From: Eretmocerus hayati
Taxonomy: Eukaryota; Arthropoda; Insecta; Hymenoptera; Aphelinidae
NCBI GenBank assembly: GCA_029851415.1
Contig: CM056744.1
Location: forward strand, 103,511,338-103,575,337
Reading direction: 5' to 3'
DNA length: 64,000 bases
The notes below the pieces were generated by a model. It was not told where the DNA came from. It saw only the letters and a list, made by a program, of their open reading frames with translations, and searched no databases. A program made the translations under genes and the position numbers. This document shows positions 1 through 11,129 of the stretch, in pieces (the first letter of the stretch is position 1; the number at the start of each line of letters is the position of its first letter).

Positions 1-1150
1 TGTTCGTGCATTCAAATTGACTGATATATTCATATGAAATCATTTAAACACGTTCAGTAAGATAAATATGAGAATGGGAAAAATGTTTTTTATCTGTATC
101 ATTGCGTGATTAATGAACGGACCCTAAACAAGTTGAGCGCGCTAAACTCGAGAAACAGAGCAGTACAAAGGTTAACTATATAAAACTCGTTGGAGTGAGA
201 GGGAGAGGTTCTGATATAATCTCGAGCTTGAAAAAGTACAAAATTAACGCCGGAGGAGACGGGCGTGATACGAAAAGTTTTGCTACCGCATTATCTAGCT
301 CCGCAAGAGAGTTTAGGCTACTGTACAAAAAATTCATTCGAGCGGAATTAGCTTGCTCGAGTGCGTGAATTACAAATTTTACGCATCAGATACGAGCAAC
401 AGGAAAGGGAAGAATAGAAAGTGAATGGAAATTCAAATTTGACAAACTTTCATTAATGCAGTCGAGTTGAAAATTGAAAGAAGATGTAGAGATGTCTACC
501 CGAGATCAGTAGTAAAGTTGCTCTTGACAGAGTCAATATTGACTCACTCCAAATTGCTTTGATTCCACTCGGGAGATTTGGCAATTGAGAGATCTACTTC
601 ATCTTTTTCTCTTGTGAGAAAGATTCATATAAAAAGTATCTGAATTTTTGATGTACTCGAGATGTTCTGCAGCGGTCATGAATGGATTCACTTTGGAGAT
701 TTCTAAGTTCGAAGGCGTTTGGTACAGTGATGTGTCTAAATTTTGCAAAATTAGGATGCGGACGTGTCTTTCTCACAAATCTTACAGGTTTTGTGATTTC
801 TTCAGTCCTAATTATGAGCTTTGTGACAGCTTGGAGATATTCTCATCTTGTGTTCAATACCTCGGATATTCTCTGACGAAACTATTTTTTCTCGTAGAGT
901 ATTGGAGCAAGTTGGCTTCATATGTTCATGCTACCGTTTTGCTAATCAAAATTCTCACAAGCCTCATCCTGGCATCACGAGCAGTTACAAGTACAGCACA
1001 GATTTCATTCATCTTGTGTATCTTTGAAACAACCAGTCACATAAGCCCATAAATCACCAAAAAAAGACCAATTATTACATTCATACTCCTGTTATTACGA
1101 CGAGAGAGATTCAGTTGTGAGGTAAATGAAAATCATAGGCTTGCCTCGGT
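1..1150. other. No gene seen
   Basis: AT-rich sequence with short ORFs on both strands and no domain, splice context or repeat that I can support. Confidence 0.5.
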
Positions 1151-1868
1151 GAGGGGCCGTCCATAAACTACGTAGGCGGCCAAGGGGGTAGGAGGGGATC
1201 ATCGGCTTTACTACGTAGCTTCATATTTTTGAATTGCGTGCGTGAAAATGGCTTTCGGTACATGATTTTGATATTATTATCGCTCAGATAAATTTTGATT
1301 CGACGTAATAATCTATGAAACTACGGAGCCGATGGTGGTAGTTGTAAAGCATGTACGTCAGATGTTCATTCGTTTTCGTCATTGTTCACATTTGCTGAGT
1401 GCTCGTGTGTGAGTATCGTTGGAAGTTCCGAATTGGTGAATCGTTTTCATACTTCAGCGTGGTTCACTTGTAAATCCTTCATCTGGTACTACCTATGTTT
1501 TTCAAATTTATTTCCTAAAATCTTCTTACTCCGAATTCAAATGTCCCTCCAACTAATGCAGATAAACCCTCTACGTTTGACGAGACGAATCCTGTCCGTA
1601 ACCAGGGAGAAGGTGAATTATCCAAATTATAATCACATAGGATATTTTACAGTAATCGTGCTACTACAGCTCAAGATATTTTGAAAAATGGCATAGTTTC
1701 CAGGACCTTTGGTTCTTTTTGATCGAATGAAACTTTTATTATTTTTGGAAAAGCTACGTAGTTTTTTGGGGGGCCGAGGATCAGATTGTCCAAAAAGCTA
1801 CGATTGACTGCGGGGGGGGGGGGGTAAGAAGTAATTGATATCGGTTTACGTAGTTTATGAACGGCCTC
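1151..1868. mobile_element. Inverted-repeat MITE (CCGTCCATAAACTACGTA type)
   Basis: Left end GGCCGTCCATAAACTACGTA and right end TACGTAGTTTATGAACGGCC are near-perfect inverted repeats. The interior has a run of about 14 G near 1810 and no transposase. A clear target duplication was not found. Confidence 0.75.
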
Positions 1869-2885
1869 GACTTTCTAACTGTCGAGGATCTATACTGTTT
1901 ACATACGGTTTTGATAGGAAGGTTTTTTTCTTTTCTTCATTATTGATCAGGTCTGGGTGTGTGTATGCAACAGTCAATGCACAAAATCCGACAAGGTCGG
2001 ACATTGACTACTTCATCTGATCAATGCTGAAAAGATGGAGAATATTCGAACATTGACTAGATGATCCCAAGATTGTCTAACCAGCCTACATAGATGTCTG
2101 AGACAAAGTTTTGAGTGATATTCAGGTATATCAACGAATATAGACGCTTATAGAAGATTATTGCTTATGGGCGACCCGATGCCCGAAATCGTTAGTTGAT
2201 GAAGCCACTGTAGAATGGCGGCACTATCGAGGAGCTTGTGGGACTTTATTATAAGTCACCACTAAAGTAAATGAGCGGAAGGCTCGGAATGCGTTTCGTC
2301 CACCGCCTGCAACTGGGTACATCGTAACCCGGACTCATCAGCAGGGCTGAGGTTGCAGGTGGTTGCCCTGGACGCGGAGTGCGGAGGTAGAGAAGTTCCT
2401 TATATATGGAATGTGTTCGTTTCTGTGCGCTTGCGAGAGAGGTGCGGAACGGGTAGCCACCTGGAGGCATACCCAGAATCCCCACAAGCTTGCAAGCCAC
2501 GGAGGCGGCAGCTCAAATCCACACAGAATCTGATGCATTTTATTCTTCGACCAAATCAATCGTTTTCTTTCAGTAAAAATCACTGGACCGCTAAAGAGAC
2601 TCGCAATTTTGAATGATTTTCTGTGATTTATGTTTCCCCTGTCAATTTATGCTTATGAGAGACGGAGTTACTCAGTATAGATGGTCACAAACATGGGCAT
2701 TTAATTAGATTATTCGTGATATAGCGTTGTTTCAATGCAATATCGTTCAGCGATCATCATTTCTTCAAAACATGAAATTAAGATTTTAATCTGAGTCTAA
2801 AAAGAGGTAGTAAATTTACAAGCATGTCAAGTTGACTGGAGGGCAACAACTTTATATACAAGTTTCATGCGATTCAGGAATACCT
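1869..2885. other. No gene seen
   Basis: Short overlapping ORFs near 2.25-2.6 kb on both strands, with no recognisable product. Confidence 0.4.
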
Positions 2886-2889
2886 CGTC

Positions 2890-2986
2890 ACTGGCTTAGG
2901 CGGTAATGTTCCTGCCCAGTAATCTTTTGGCCCCAGGTTCAAATCCCCTCAAGATCGCACCTTTTTTTTTTTTTTTTTTTTTTTTT
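2890..2986 (+). repeat. tRNA-derived SINE-like unit
   Basis: Box A-like TGGCTTAGGCGG and box B-like GGTTCAAATCC stand about 35 bases apart in a tRNA-like body followed by a 25-T run (2962-2986), as in a Pol III template or SINE tail. The arms do not fold as a full cloverleaf by eye, so it is not called a tRNA gene. Confidence 0.55.
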
Positions 2987-3546
2987 CATCTAAATTAGTA
3001 GTTTATTTCAATGCGAACAATGAACAACCTCTGTTGCAAAAATTGTTCAATTAGAAATGTATGATTACAGTCGCTCATCTCGCGAAAACTCATTTCTGGG
3101 GCTTCAAAAATTGTTTTGCAATATAAAGAAGGTCAATGACGAAATCTAATATGATTTTAACATCAGAGAGGGGGTTTGATTTCTTTGAATCTGCAATTTG
3201 GGTAATTTTTGTTTGGAAACAGTAGATACTTGAACTTTACTTGATAATTAAAGCCATTTTTTCAAAAATCCATTTACGGGTTTCTAAATTATTTTGCAAT
3301 CCGAAGAACATCAATCACGAAACAATATTGAAAATTGATTCGATTTTTGAATCTACAATTTTTCCACTTACGTTATAATTTTTACCATAGAATTTTGATG
3401 TTTTTTTTCATTAATCAGTTAATTTGTTGTAAACGAAAAAAGTATATATCAAGCTTTCCTGATTGAAATAAATATTTTTGAATTGGATAATTCGTGAACG
3501 AAATATTGATGAAGTTGTCCGTAAAAAAAAATATTGGCTATCATTG

Positions 3547-3655
3547 AAAAAAAAAAAAAAGATTTTGGGAGGATCCGAAACCCGCCCCGTGGCACCATCA
3601 CATGCGAAATCAACGTCCAGGGACGCTATCGACTGAGCTATGACGCCATTCAACC
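3547..3655 (-). repeat. tRNA-derived SINE-like unit, opposite strand
   Basis: On the minus strand TAGCTCAGTCGATAGCG (box A) and GGTTTCGGATCC (box B-like) precede a T run. Different tRNA source from the unit at 2.9 kb. Confidence 0.55.
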
Positions 3656-4050
3656 CTATTAGACTAAACTTTATGTATAAACCATTTGCCCCCAAGATGG
3701 GATTCCATGTACAGCCAACGGATGTTTATTTATTGATGAACAGTCTACATTTCGCGTCCAACTTCGAAAGTTGGTCCGATTTGAAAAAATAAGTCGAGAT
3801 AATTCAAGCAATGCATCGCTAATGTAAAATTTGCAGGTTTGGTTATCGCCGTATTGCTTTGTGTTGTTTGTGCACGCACACACGCAACACGTCAGCTCAT
3901 ACACGTGTTATCCAGTAGGAGCGCCACCAAGCGGTTGGCTAACATAACTAACCCCCCTGTTAGCCAAGCTCCGGGCTCCAGTTTTACTGAAGAACTGGGA
4001 AGCGTCTATATTCGTTGGGTATATTATCATCAGACGAAAAAAGTATGTAA

Positions 4051-4287
4051 GGGTGTGTCCACAATTGAGCGCGCGCGCGTACCCCCGTGTTCCCGCGCGG
4101 CTCCCGGCGCGCGCTGCTCCTACCATAGAAAAATTACGAAATTCCCTTGTCACCCATAGTTAGTGCACTACTTTCAAAGTATACACAACTGATGGGTGCT
4201 TCAGTTCTATATATTTTGAAAGTAGTCGGTAACGAGGAAAACTCGTAATTTCTCAATGGTAGAAGCGCTCCATTTGTGGACGCACCC
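4051..4287. mobile_element. PIF/Harbinger-type MITE
   Basis: Terminal inverted repeats GGGTGTGTCCACAATTGAGCG and CGCTCCATTTGTGGACGCACCC, flanked by TAA on each side (4048-4050 and 4288-4290). A 3-bp TWA duplication and GGG start fit Harbinger. Interior includes a GC-rich alternating CG stretch. No ORF of note. Confidence 0.7.
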
Positions 4288-5209
4288 TAATGTAGACCTC
4301 ACAGTATCGACTCTCGAACTGTTGATAACCCAGGCCTACATGGAAAGAAAGGTCCATGATCCCAAAGAATGAGAGTTGTTCCTGACGTATTTTGAGCTGC
4401 TGAACACAAATCCAAACTCGAAACAGCATCTTTCCTCGGCCACCTTTAAGTTATGACCGTATTTATGGTTTATAAAAATTCATAGGTATGAGTTTATGTG
4501 TTCTAGAGGAGGATAGAGACCTTTTACAGCAATATTGGAATATTGTCCGGGGGACAAAAACGATCCCACATCTTCAAACGAACCCTCAATCACAATTTTT
4601 CAGTTCCTAATCTTGAAGAGATAACATTTAAAAAATTGCATTCATATCAATCTAATACTTGATAGTAAACTCACATCAGCGTCACAGTTCCATTTGATTG
4701 AAATACAATGGAAGCCAGTCTCCAATAATCTATCGGCTCTTTGCTGGATTACAATCCACCTAATCCACCCGTATCATCATTCAAGATCGCCCACTCCTAA
4801 GGAATTAATAGAAACTCAATGCAAGCTCCTTTCAAACTAAAAGGTGCAAATAATCTCAAGAATCTGATCCCTTACTATAGAAACCACCACTCTTTTCCAT
4901 AAGCCACAGACACCTGCTACGAGAAAACATCTGCCTCAGCACAGAAAATCTGGTATGAAGTATATAAACTCATTGAACGAATCCAGATCAGCTTAGATTA
5001 ATTACCCATTCAATTCAGGCAAGATACTCGCCAACTTTTCACTCGACTGATTTACAAGATCAGTGGATTATTCCGGGTCTGAGCTTCATGCACCTGCGCT
5101 CGACTGGCCATCCATGAATTTTTCAACCCCTACAAGGTACTATACTATGTACGAAGCAGTAGCTCGAGCTCAGCTTGATTAATTACCTTACTAGCGCAGC
5201 CTGCAGTAA

Positions 5210-5355
5210 ACCTCTCTCTCTCTCTCTCAGCTTTATATCCGTGTATACACACACACACACACACACATCTTTCTCTTTGTCCTGGCTCTTTCTACCTCGT
5301 CATTTCTGATTTTCGCATCTATTGCAACAACAACAATGACGACGACGACGACGAT
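5210..5355. repeat. Microsatellite cluster
   Basis: Adjacent (CT)n, (AC)n and (GAC)n runs. Confidence 0.9.
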
Positions 5356-5612
5356 GTTGGTCCAGGTTTCGCATACAGGTATGTACAGGACATGGAGGCA
5401 ATCCGTTAATTTTGCTGTAGAGATAGTGGGTGTGTCAGAACACATATTTCGTGATAGAGACAACGAGATTTATAGATAATGGTAGGGAAACTTGGTTGAC
5501 CGGTGAAAATTGTCGTTGTGGTTTGATAGATCTATCAGCTATGATATATTTTTCTTGAGATAAGAGTGATGTTGTACCGTAGCAAATTCCAAGATGCGTT
5601 GGAGTAGGTTAA

Positions 5613-5992
5613 GGCGATGCGGTCACCGTGCACGCTGAACTTTGTTCACAGAACTCTCAAAATCGTTTCCATTATGGGCTAAACGACGAGTTATCCAGGC
5701 TTTATTATCATCTAACTTGGCCTGGATAACTCTTCGTTTAGCCCAAATTGGACTAGATTTTGAGAGTTTTGTGAACGAAAATGTGCCAATTTGTAGGTTA
5801 GAAAGTACCCGCGGGCAAGTTATTCTCTTTATTAGTGATAGCCTTGTGATTCGTGACAAATAATGAGTTGTCCACCACAATTCAGATGATAATACGTAAT
5901 GGACAAATCGTCTCCAACTTCGTTTCGAGAAAATTTTTTGATTTACATCCAAATAAGATATAATTTCCGGGTTGCACGGTGACCGCATCGCC
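5613..5992. mobile_element. TTAA-flanked MITE
   Basis: Ends GGCGATGCGGTCACCGTGCA and TGCACGGTGACCGCATCGCC with TTAA on both sides. Inside, a second inverted pair (CTCAAAATCG.. / ..GATTTTGAG) makes a hairpin. Relatives lie at 28.6, 32.5 and 32.9 kb. A TTAA target is typical of piggyBac-like transposases, but the ends are not diagnostic. Confidence 0.75.
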
Positions 5993-6654
5993 TTAACATT
6001 CAGTTTTGTGATGAAGACTGATGAATGCCTTACGTATTTTGGGGTCTTCAAGGAAATTTTCAGACCAAAACTTGATTGGGATGGAGAATGTCACTTTTTT
6101 GCAATACCTATTGCAAGAATACCTAATTTTTTCTGGAAACACTCGTCAAATCTAATGATCTCAGGATTATTTCTGATGTGAAAAACGCTTTCAAACTGAT
6201 TAGAATGAGATTTGAGTGAAGATATTGAACAGCCCTGGATAGTTGTAATCATGCCGAGTTGAAACGGAAACTTTTAGGAAATTTTTTTCTACCACCGCTA
6301 ACTTTTATTTCGCGTAGCTCTGACATGAGATTCAATCAGGCTGATCTTTTTGATCACGTCAGCTTATTTTGTCTCTAGAAATATCTACTCCATTCACTAA
6401 TGAATCAGTGATGTCGAGTATTTTGTCAACCTGGTATTTCATGGTATCAATCATTAATGTTATAATATTTTCATGAAGCTTTCAGGAATTTCTCACAGGT
6501 CAGTGGAATCTGAATGATTGTCCAAATTCCTAATTCACGAACTACGTCTTTTCTTCCAGATAACTCGTTATTTCAGTTTCACTATATCAGATCAATTTAT
6601 CAACCAAATAAACGTTTATGACTCAAAGAATTCAAAGATGAAATTTTCGCAATT

Positions 6655-6790
6655 TTCCGATGTTTGGGTGCCTACAAAATTGCGAAAAATAACTTTCGCG
6701 CCTCGCACACGAGGTTCCCCGCTTCCGAGCGATCATTTCAACCCTTGTCCCCGGCTCGGGTCGAAAACCGATCGCTCAAAGTTAGTGCGT
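6655..6790. repeat. Dispersed repeat (GAGCGAT...ATCGCTC type), copy 1
   Basis: Similar to 9440-9575 and 34155-34290: a shared core from TTTGGGTGC through CGCTCATGAGGTTCCC to AAACCGATCGCTC. Non-coding as far as seen. Confidence 0.6.
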
Positions 6791-7302
6791 AAAGACCATT
6801 TTTTCGGTGTGTAAGGAAAAACTTTACGCACATCGACTTACGAAACGACTTCGATACTTTACGCACTGTCGGAAACTTCACACACTCGAGTAACAGCTGT
6901 ACGCACTGTTGAGATTTCTTTACGCACGAGCGTCAGCGAGTGACTATTTAGATCCTCGCCTGCAGCTCGGGCCTAAAAAAGTCACTCGAAGTGCGGAAAC
7001 CACCATTTGCGCCCTTGTATCACCATATACTATTATCTCATTGCAAGTTCAATGGCTCGGTCAGTAAAGCGGATTCAATGCAATGCGCTAGGAGTGGCGT
7101 GAACTCGAGTCCATTACACTGAGAGACTTCCGTCATTAAATTTCACAGATGTGGAATTAATTTTTAGAGAAAGCCGCTGCAATTGGGGGACACTAGATAT
7201 TTTTCCCCAGGTAGTATTTACACTGAACTTATGAAGTGTAAATATGCTTAAACTTCAAATTAGATTTCGTACAATGTTTGATATGTGGTGATACATTATA
7301 TC

Positions 7303-8269
7303 GACGCCTCTTACGAAGATAAACACATCCGCTAACGCCCACGAAGAAAAACACGGTGGCCGAAGATTAGCACTTGCTTTGTTATGGCCACGAAGATTAA
7401 CACTTACTGTTTACGCCACGAAGATCAACACTTACGCCTCAGCGCCACGAAGATCATCTCTTACTGCTTAAGGCCACGAAGAGTAACACTTACCCCTCAA
7501 ACTGCACGAAGATTAACACATTCGCGCATTTTTTTCCCGAAGGGACGAAGACTATAAGTATTCCGTCTTAAGGCCACGAAAAGTAACTCATTTTCCTTTA
7601 CGCCACGGAGACTAACACATCCGTAGACTCCATTCTTGAAGGGACGGAGATTATAAGTACTCCGTCTTAAGCCCGCGAAAAGTAACATATTCTTCTTAGC
7701 GGAACGAAGGCTAACACAATCACTTACCGTTCATCGTCACGTCAAAGAGAATGTGTTGTTTTTCATTCCATCGAGAAGAATGTGTTAGTCTTCGTGGCGT
7801 AGAGGAAAATGTGTTACTTTTCGTGGGCTTAAGACGAAATACTTATTGTCTCCGTCCCTCCATGAATGAAGTCTACCGATGCATTAATTTTTGTGCCGCT
7901 AAAGAGAATGTGTTTTTTTTTCGTGGCCCTAAGACGAAATACTTGGTCTCCGTCCCTTTGAACAAGAACGTGTGCAAGTGTGTTATAGTCTTCATACCGT
8001 TCAAGAGTGAGTGCTAGTTTCATGGGCCGTTGAGCAGTAAGTGTTAGTCTTCGTGGCCCTAAGGAGTAAGTGTTAGTCTTCGTGCCCCTAAGGAGTAAGT
8101 GTTAGTCTTCGTGGACTTAACGAGAATGCGTTAATCTTCGTGTCCCTAAAGAGTAAGTGTTAGTTTTCGTGGACCTAAGGAGAATCCGTTAATATTCGTG
8201 TTCACAACGAATAAATGTTAATCTTCGTCAGTCACAAGAAAATAGGTGTTTATCTTCGTAAGAGGCGTC
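7303..8269. mobile_element. Foldback element made of inverted tandem repeats
   Basis: Ends GACGCCTCTTACGAAGATAA and TTATCTTCGTAAGAGGCGTC are perfect inverted repeats. Between them the left half repeats units of the type CCACGAAGATTAACACTTAC and the right half repeats the reverse complement (GTAAGTGTTAGTCTTCGTGG), meeting near 7745. This is the architecture of FB-like elements. Short ORFs are translations of the repeat. Confidence 0.8.
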
Positions 8270-9900
8270 AATATGATGATATACTTATATTATGATTGAT
8301 ACTTATGCCGCTATATAACTAGATATATTTTTCTCACCTCCTACCACACTCGCCATCTATGGTGTTCGTTTACGTCCAAATTTTGGAACTTCTATACACA
8401 CAAACGAGGTTAGATTTGACCGCTCGCGAGAAAGACTGAATACGTCGTTTACGAATTTTCCTGAATATAGATGTGTTTTCCTTTGATGTACTAACATGCG
8501 TTATCGCTCAATTTATCATTCTAACGTGAAAGGGGAATTCTAACATGTTCATTGAACTCGAAATTTGATTCGAAAGAGCTGTTATTGAGTCTCAGAACGA
8601 GCCGAGAGCGCTTCGGATCCATCTGGTGGCGTCAATGACAATTGGTGCCCTCTGTTTGCTACGTTTGAGTGGTTGTAGCGGCCGACACTAAATTTTAGTT
8701 CTTGAGCACTAATTTTTGCTTCCCACCCGCCAATTTTTGGTGCCCGTGTGACGGGAGAGAAATTTTGTTGCGGGATCACTAAAATTTGATGTTGCATCTT
8801 TAAATTTTGCTGCGGATACTACACTTTCTGATGAAATTCAATCCTGTCCCCCGGATGGAGCCAATCGCAGCAATTTTTAATGTCGGGAGTTTCTCAGTGT
8901 AGGTCACTTATTAGGATCTTTTTCCAATTATAATTCAATCGCGAATGCAAAACCTTGCATTCTGACAAAAGATTTAGTGAATGCTTCGAGTGCTGAGCGT
9001 TCAACTAATAATTTGAATGAATTGTTCCTGAATCGGCGTGAGTAGTATCCTCGTAGCAGCCAAGTCGAGTTTCAAACTTTGCTAAGACTGTCATTGATAG
9101 TCCACGAGTGTCAGCGGAATGACCGAATAGCTGGCATAGAATTGATGGAATCACTGATACTCGTTGACTCCGATCAAGGTAGCAAATATAGGCCAAAAGT
9201 AAGTGCAAATCATACTCAAATGACAAATACGCAAAGGTGTTGCTTGAATTCTTGTAGCATTTCTCTTATAAAGCCCTTTTAGAAAATTACATTCATCCGA
9301 TAGGAAGAGTTATGAATAATAACTGAAAACTGAGGGAACTAGCCTTCACGCAAAGGTAATGGAGGCAGAACGTAAGAACTTGAACAAAGTGTACGTTGGA
9401 AACACGATACAGGATACGATGTAATCTATTGCTCGCAATTTTGCGATGTTTGGGTGCTAAAAAATTGTAAAAAATAGTATTCGCAACTCGTTCATGAGGT
9501 TCCCAGCTTCGGAGTGATAATTGCCACAACTGTCTACGGTTCCAGACAAAAACCAATCGCTCAGAAGCGAGCTACAAACTCATATACTCGTTGCGGAATA
9601 GACGATCATCGATACCCCACAAATGCAAGGTATTGAGTAAATCAAACTTATCATGTGATTTCACTGGAAAACTCCTGGGCCAATCTCAATGGGATCTGAC
9701 CACCCATCATAGTGAAATCACTGTCTTTGAAGTAGTTCATGGAAATTACACATTACGTATGTACTTTATAATCCCACCAGAATCTGACAAATCTAATACA
9801 GAAATTTCTCACATCTAGAATAGCCTCCTACCTTATCTAACCTCACCAAACAAGTATACTGTCCAAAACGTTCGCGTGTCCAGTTGGCTATCCATGCACA
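8270..9900. other. No gene seen
   Basis: Apart from the dispersed repeat at 9.44 kb, only short ORFs without support. Confidence 0.4.
9440..9575. repeat. Dispersed repeat, copy 2
   Basis: Second copy of the unit at 6655, same strand, diverged. Confidence 0.55.
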
Positions 9901-9915
9901 ACTCGGTATCTGTTT

Positions 9916-10248
9916 TCAAATTAATCGGCAAGCATATCCCCCAACCCTGCAAAAGCTTCTATCCGTTGGCGTATCTAAAATTCCACAAGGTTTACACCCT
10001 TGTTGACCGCAATCTACCCTGATGCTTCTCAAACTTGCTTGGACATTCTTGACTCCTCCTCTTCTTCTAGCTCGTAAAGCGGCCTTGCGTTTGATTAAAA
10101 TCCCGAGAGCTGCTTCGTAAGAGATAACGCGTTGAGTGAGCTCTTGCAAACGCGTGGGTCGTCCCGCTTTCCTTCTCATATAGTTTCGTGTCAGAAATAA
10201 AACGACTAAAGGAGCTTCGGATGGCCAGTTTTCCCTTGTGACACGCAC
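9916..10248 (-). CDS. Unrecognised 110-codon ORF
   Basis: An open frame starting MRVTREN.., Arg/Lys-rich in the middle (RARRRGG) with three Cys near CGQQGCKPCG. It stands alone with no splice partner or homologous copy in the window. It could be an exon of an unseen gene or chance; I see no domain. Confidence 0.2.
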   Translation of the reverse strand: MRVTRENWPSEAPLVVLFLTRNYMRRKAGRPTRLQELTQRVISYEAALGILIKRKAALRARRRGGVKNVQASLRSIRVDCGQQGCKPCGILDTPTDRSFCRVGGYACRLI

Positions 10249-10487
10249 ACTCGTAAACAGCGTTGGCTAACTGCTGAAACTGCTAGCTTTTTAAACTTCT
10301 TCATCGCATTTTCGCTCTCTGAGTGCAGTTGAGATTGCAGCCTTTATTTCTGTATGGCAAACGTATTATTCTTGGTTTGCTTGGAGTATATCTGTATTAA
10401 AAGTTACTCCCGTGTGTACACTAGAGCTTAGCTAGCAAGCAGTATCGTTATTCGTTTTTATGCCCTTAATGAATTCGAGATTGTGCT

Positions 10488-10715
10488 ATGCTGCTCAAAG
10501 TCTTACTTGTTCGATCGATTTTGCTCGAAGATGCTTATTTCCAATTGGATGCTTCGACACGTTTCTCGAAAAAGAGACGAAGTTCCTCATCTAATATTCT
10601 GGACGATATACATGGTTATTGGAGGTTTATAAAAGCAATATCAAGATTATTTGGTACACAATATGAAGCAAGAAATTTGCTTCGAAAATCCTTTCCACCT
10701 CATGAAGTGCTCTGA
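10488..10715 (+). CDS. Unrecognised 75-codon ORF downstream of gene 1
   Basis: Starts MLLKVLLVRSILL (weakly hydrophobic), then a basic SKKRRSSSS stretch. It is convergent with gene 1 across about 220 bp. No family recognised. Confidence 0.2.
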   Translation: MLLKVLLVRSILLEDAYFQLDASTRFSKKRRSSSSNILDDIHGYWRFIKAISRLFGTQYEARNLLRKSFPPHEVL

Positions 10716-10857
10716 TAATGTACATTTTCCTTAACCTGAAGTTCGATATTGAGAGAAAGTTCACCCTTCCTTTCCCATTTTCCTAGAAGTTGCTCCATTT
10801 CACGATTGGTATTTGAGTCACATCGGGCTGCTACATTGATCGATAATTTATCGTTCT

Positions 10858-10863
10858 TTTATT
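10858..10863 (-). promoter_or_regulatory. Polyadenylation signal of gene 1
   Basis: AATAAA on the minus strand, about 75 bp downstream of the gene 1 stop codon: the expected place for a cleavage/polyadenylation signal. Not proven without transcript ends. Confidence 0.5.
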
Positions 10864-10938
10864 GCGATATCAATATTTTTGATATCAATATGAGTATATA
10901 TACTAAAGTAGATATAGTAAAGAAGACTATTGTCCTCA

Positions 10939-11129
10939 TCATTCCGTAAAATAATTGTCAGCCTGATTTTGGCAATTCATCCCTCTCTCCTGACACCATA
11001 ATCTAGTAATTTCATCGATCCTACGCTGCATTTCTCTGGATTGCTCATCGAATTCATTACAAGAAGAAGACTCACTAATCTCCATAGCGATTCTTCTGGT
11101 ATGACTTAATATTTCGGAGTAACTAGGCA
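10939..11129 (-). CDS. Gene 1: last exon with stop
   Basis: A T-rich tract and TTTTTTAG|TGCCTAG open a 63-codon exon ending in TGA. The sequence ..PSYSEILSHTRRIAMEISES.. aligns with the last exons of genes 2, 3 and 4 through the motif PSxxxx..(I/M)xME(I/T). The C-terminal part is charged, with two Cys (RLWCQ and MNCQN). This is the longest surviving form of the exon. An AATAAA signal lies about 75 bp past the stop. Confidence 0.72.

Noticed and set aside
2890..3655. Functional tRNA genes
   Set aside because: Boxes A and B are present, but a full cloverleaf is not evident and homopolymer tails point to SINE-like repeats.
3411..3695. 94-codon minus-strand ORF
   Set aside because: It runs through a tRNA-derived repeat and its poly-T tail.
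7497..8023. Repetitive ORFs with LRRNTY-like units
   Set aside because: They are translations of the foldback tandem repeat.
7303..8269. CRISPR-like array
   Set aside because: Units are direct repeats without unique spacers and are arranged in mirror image; the genome is eukaryotic.
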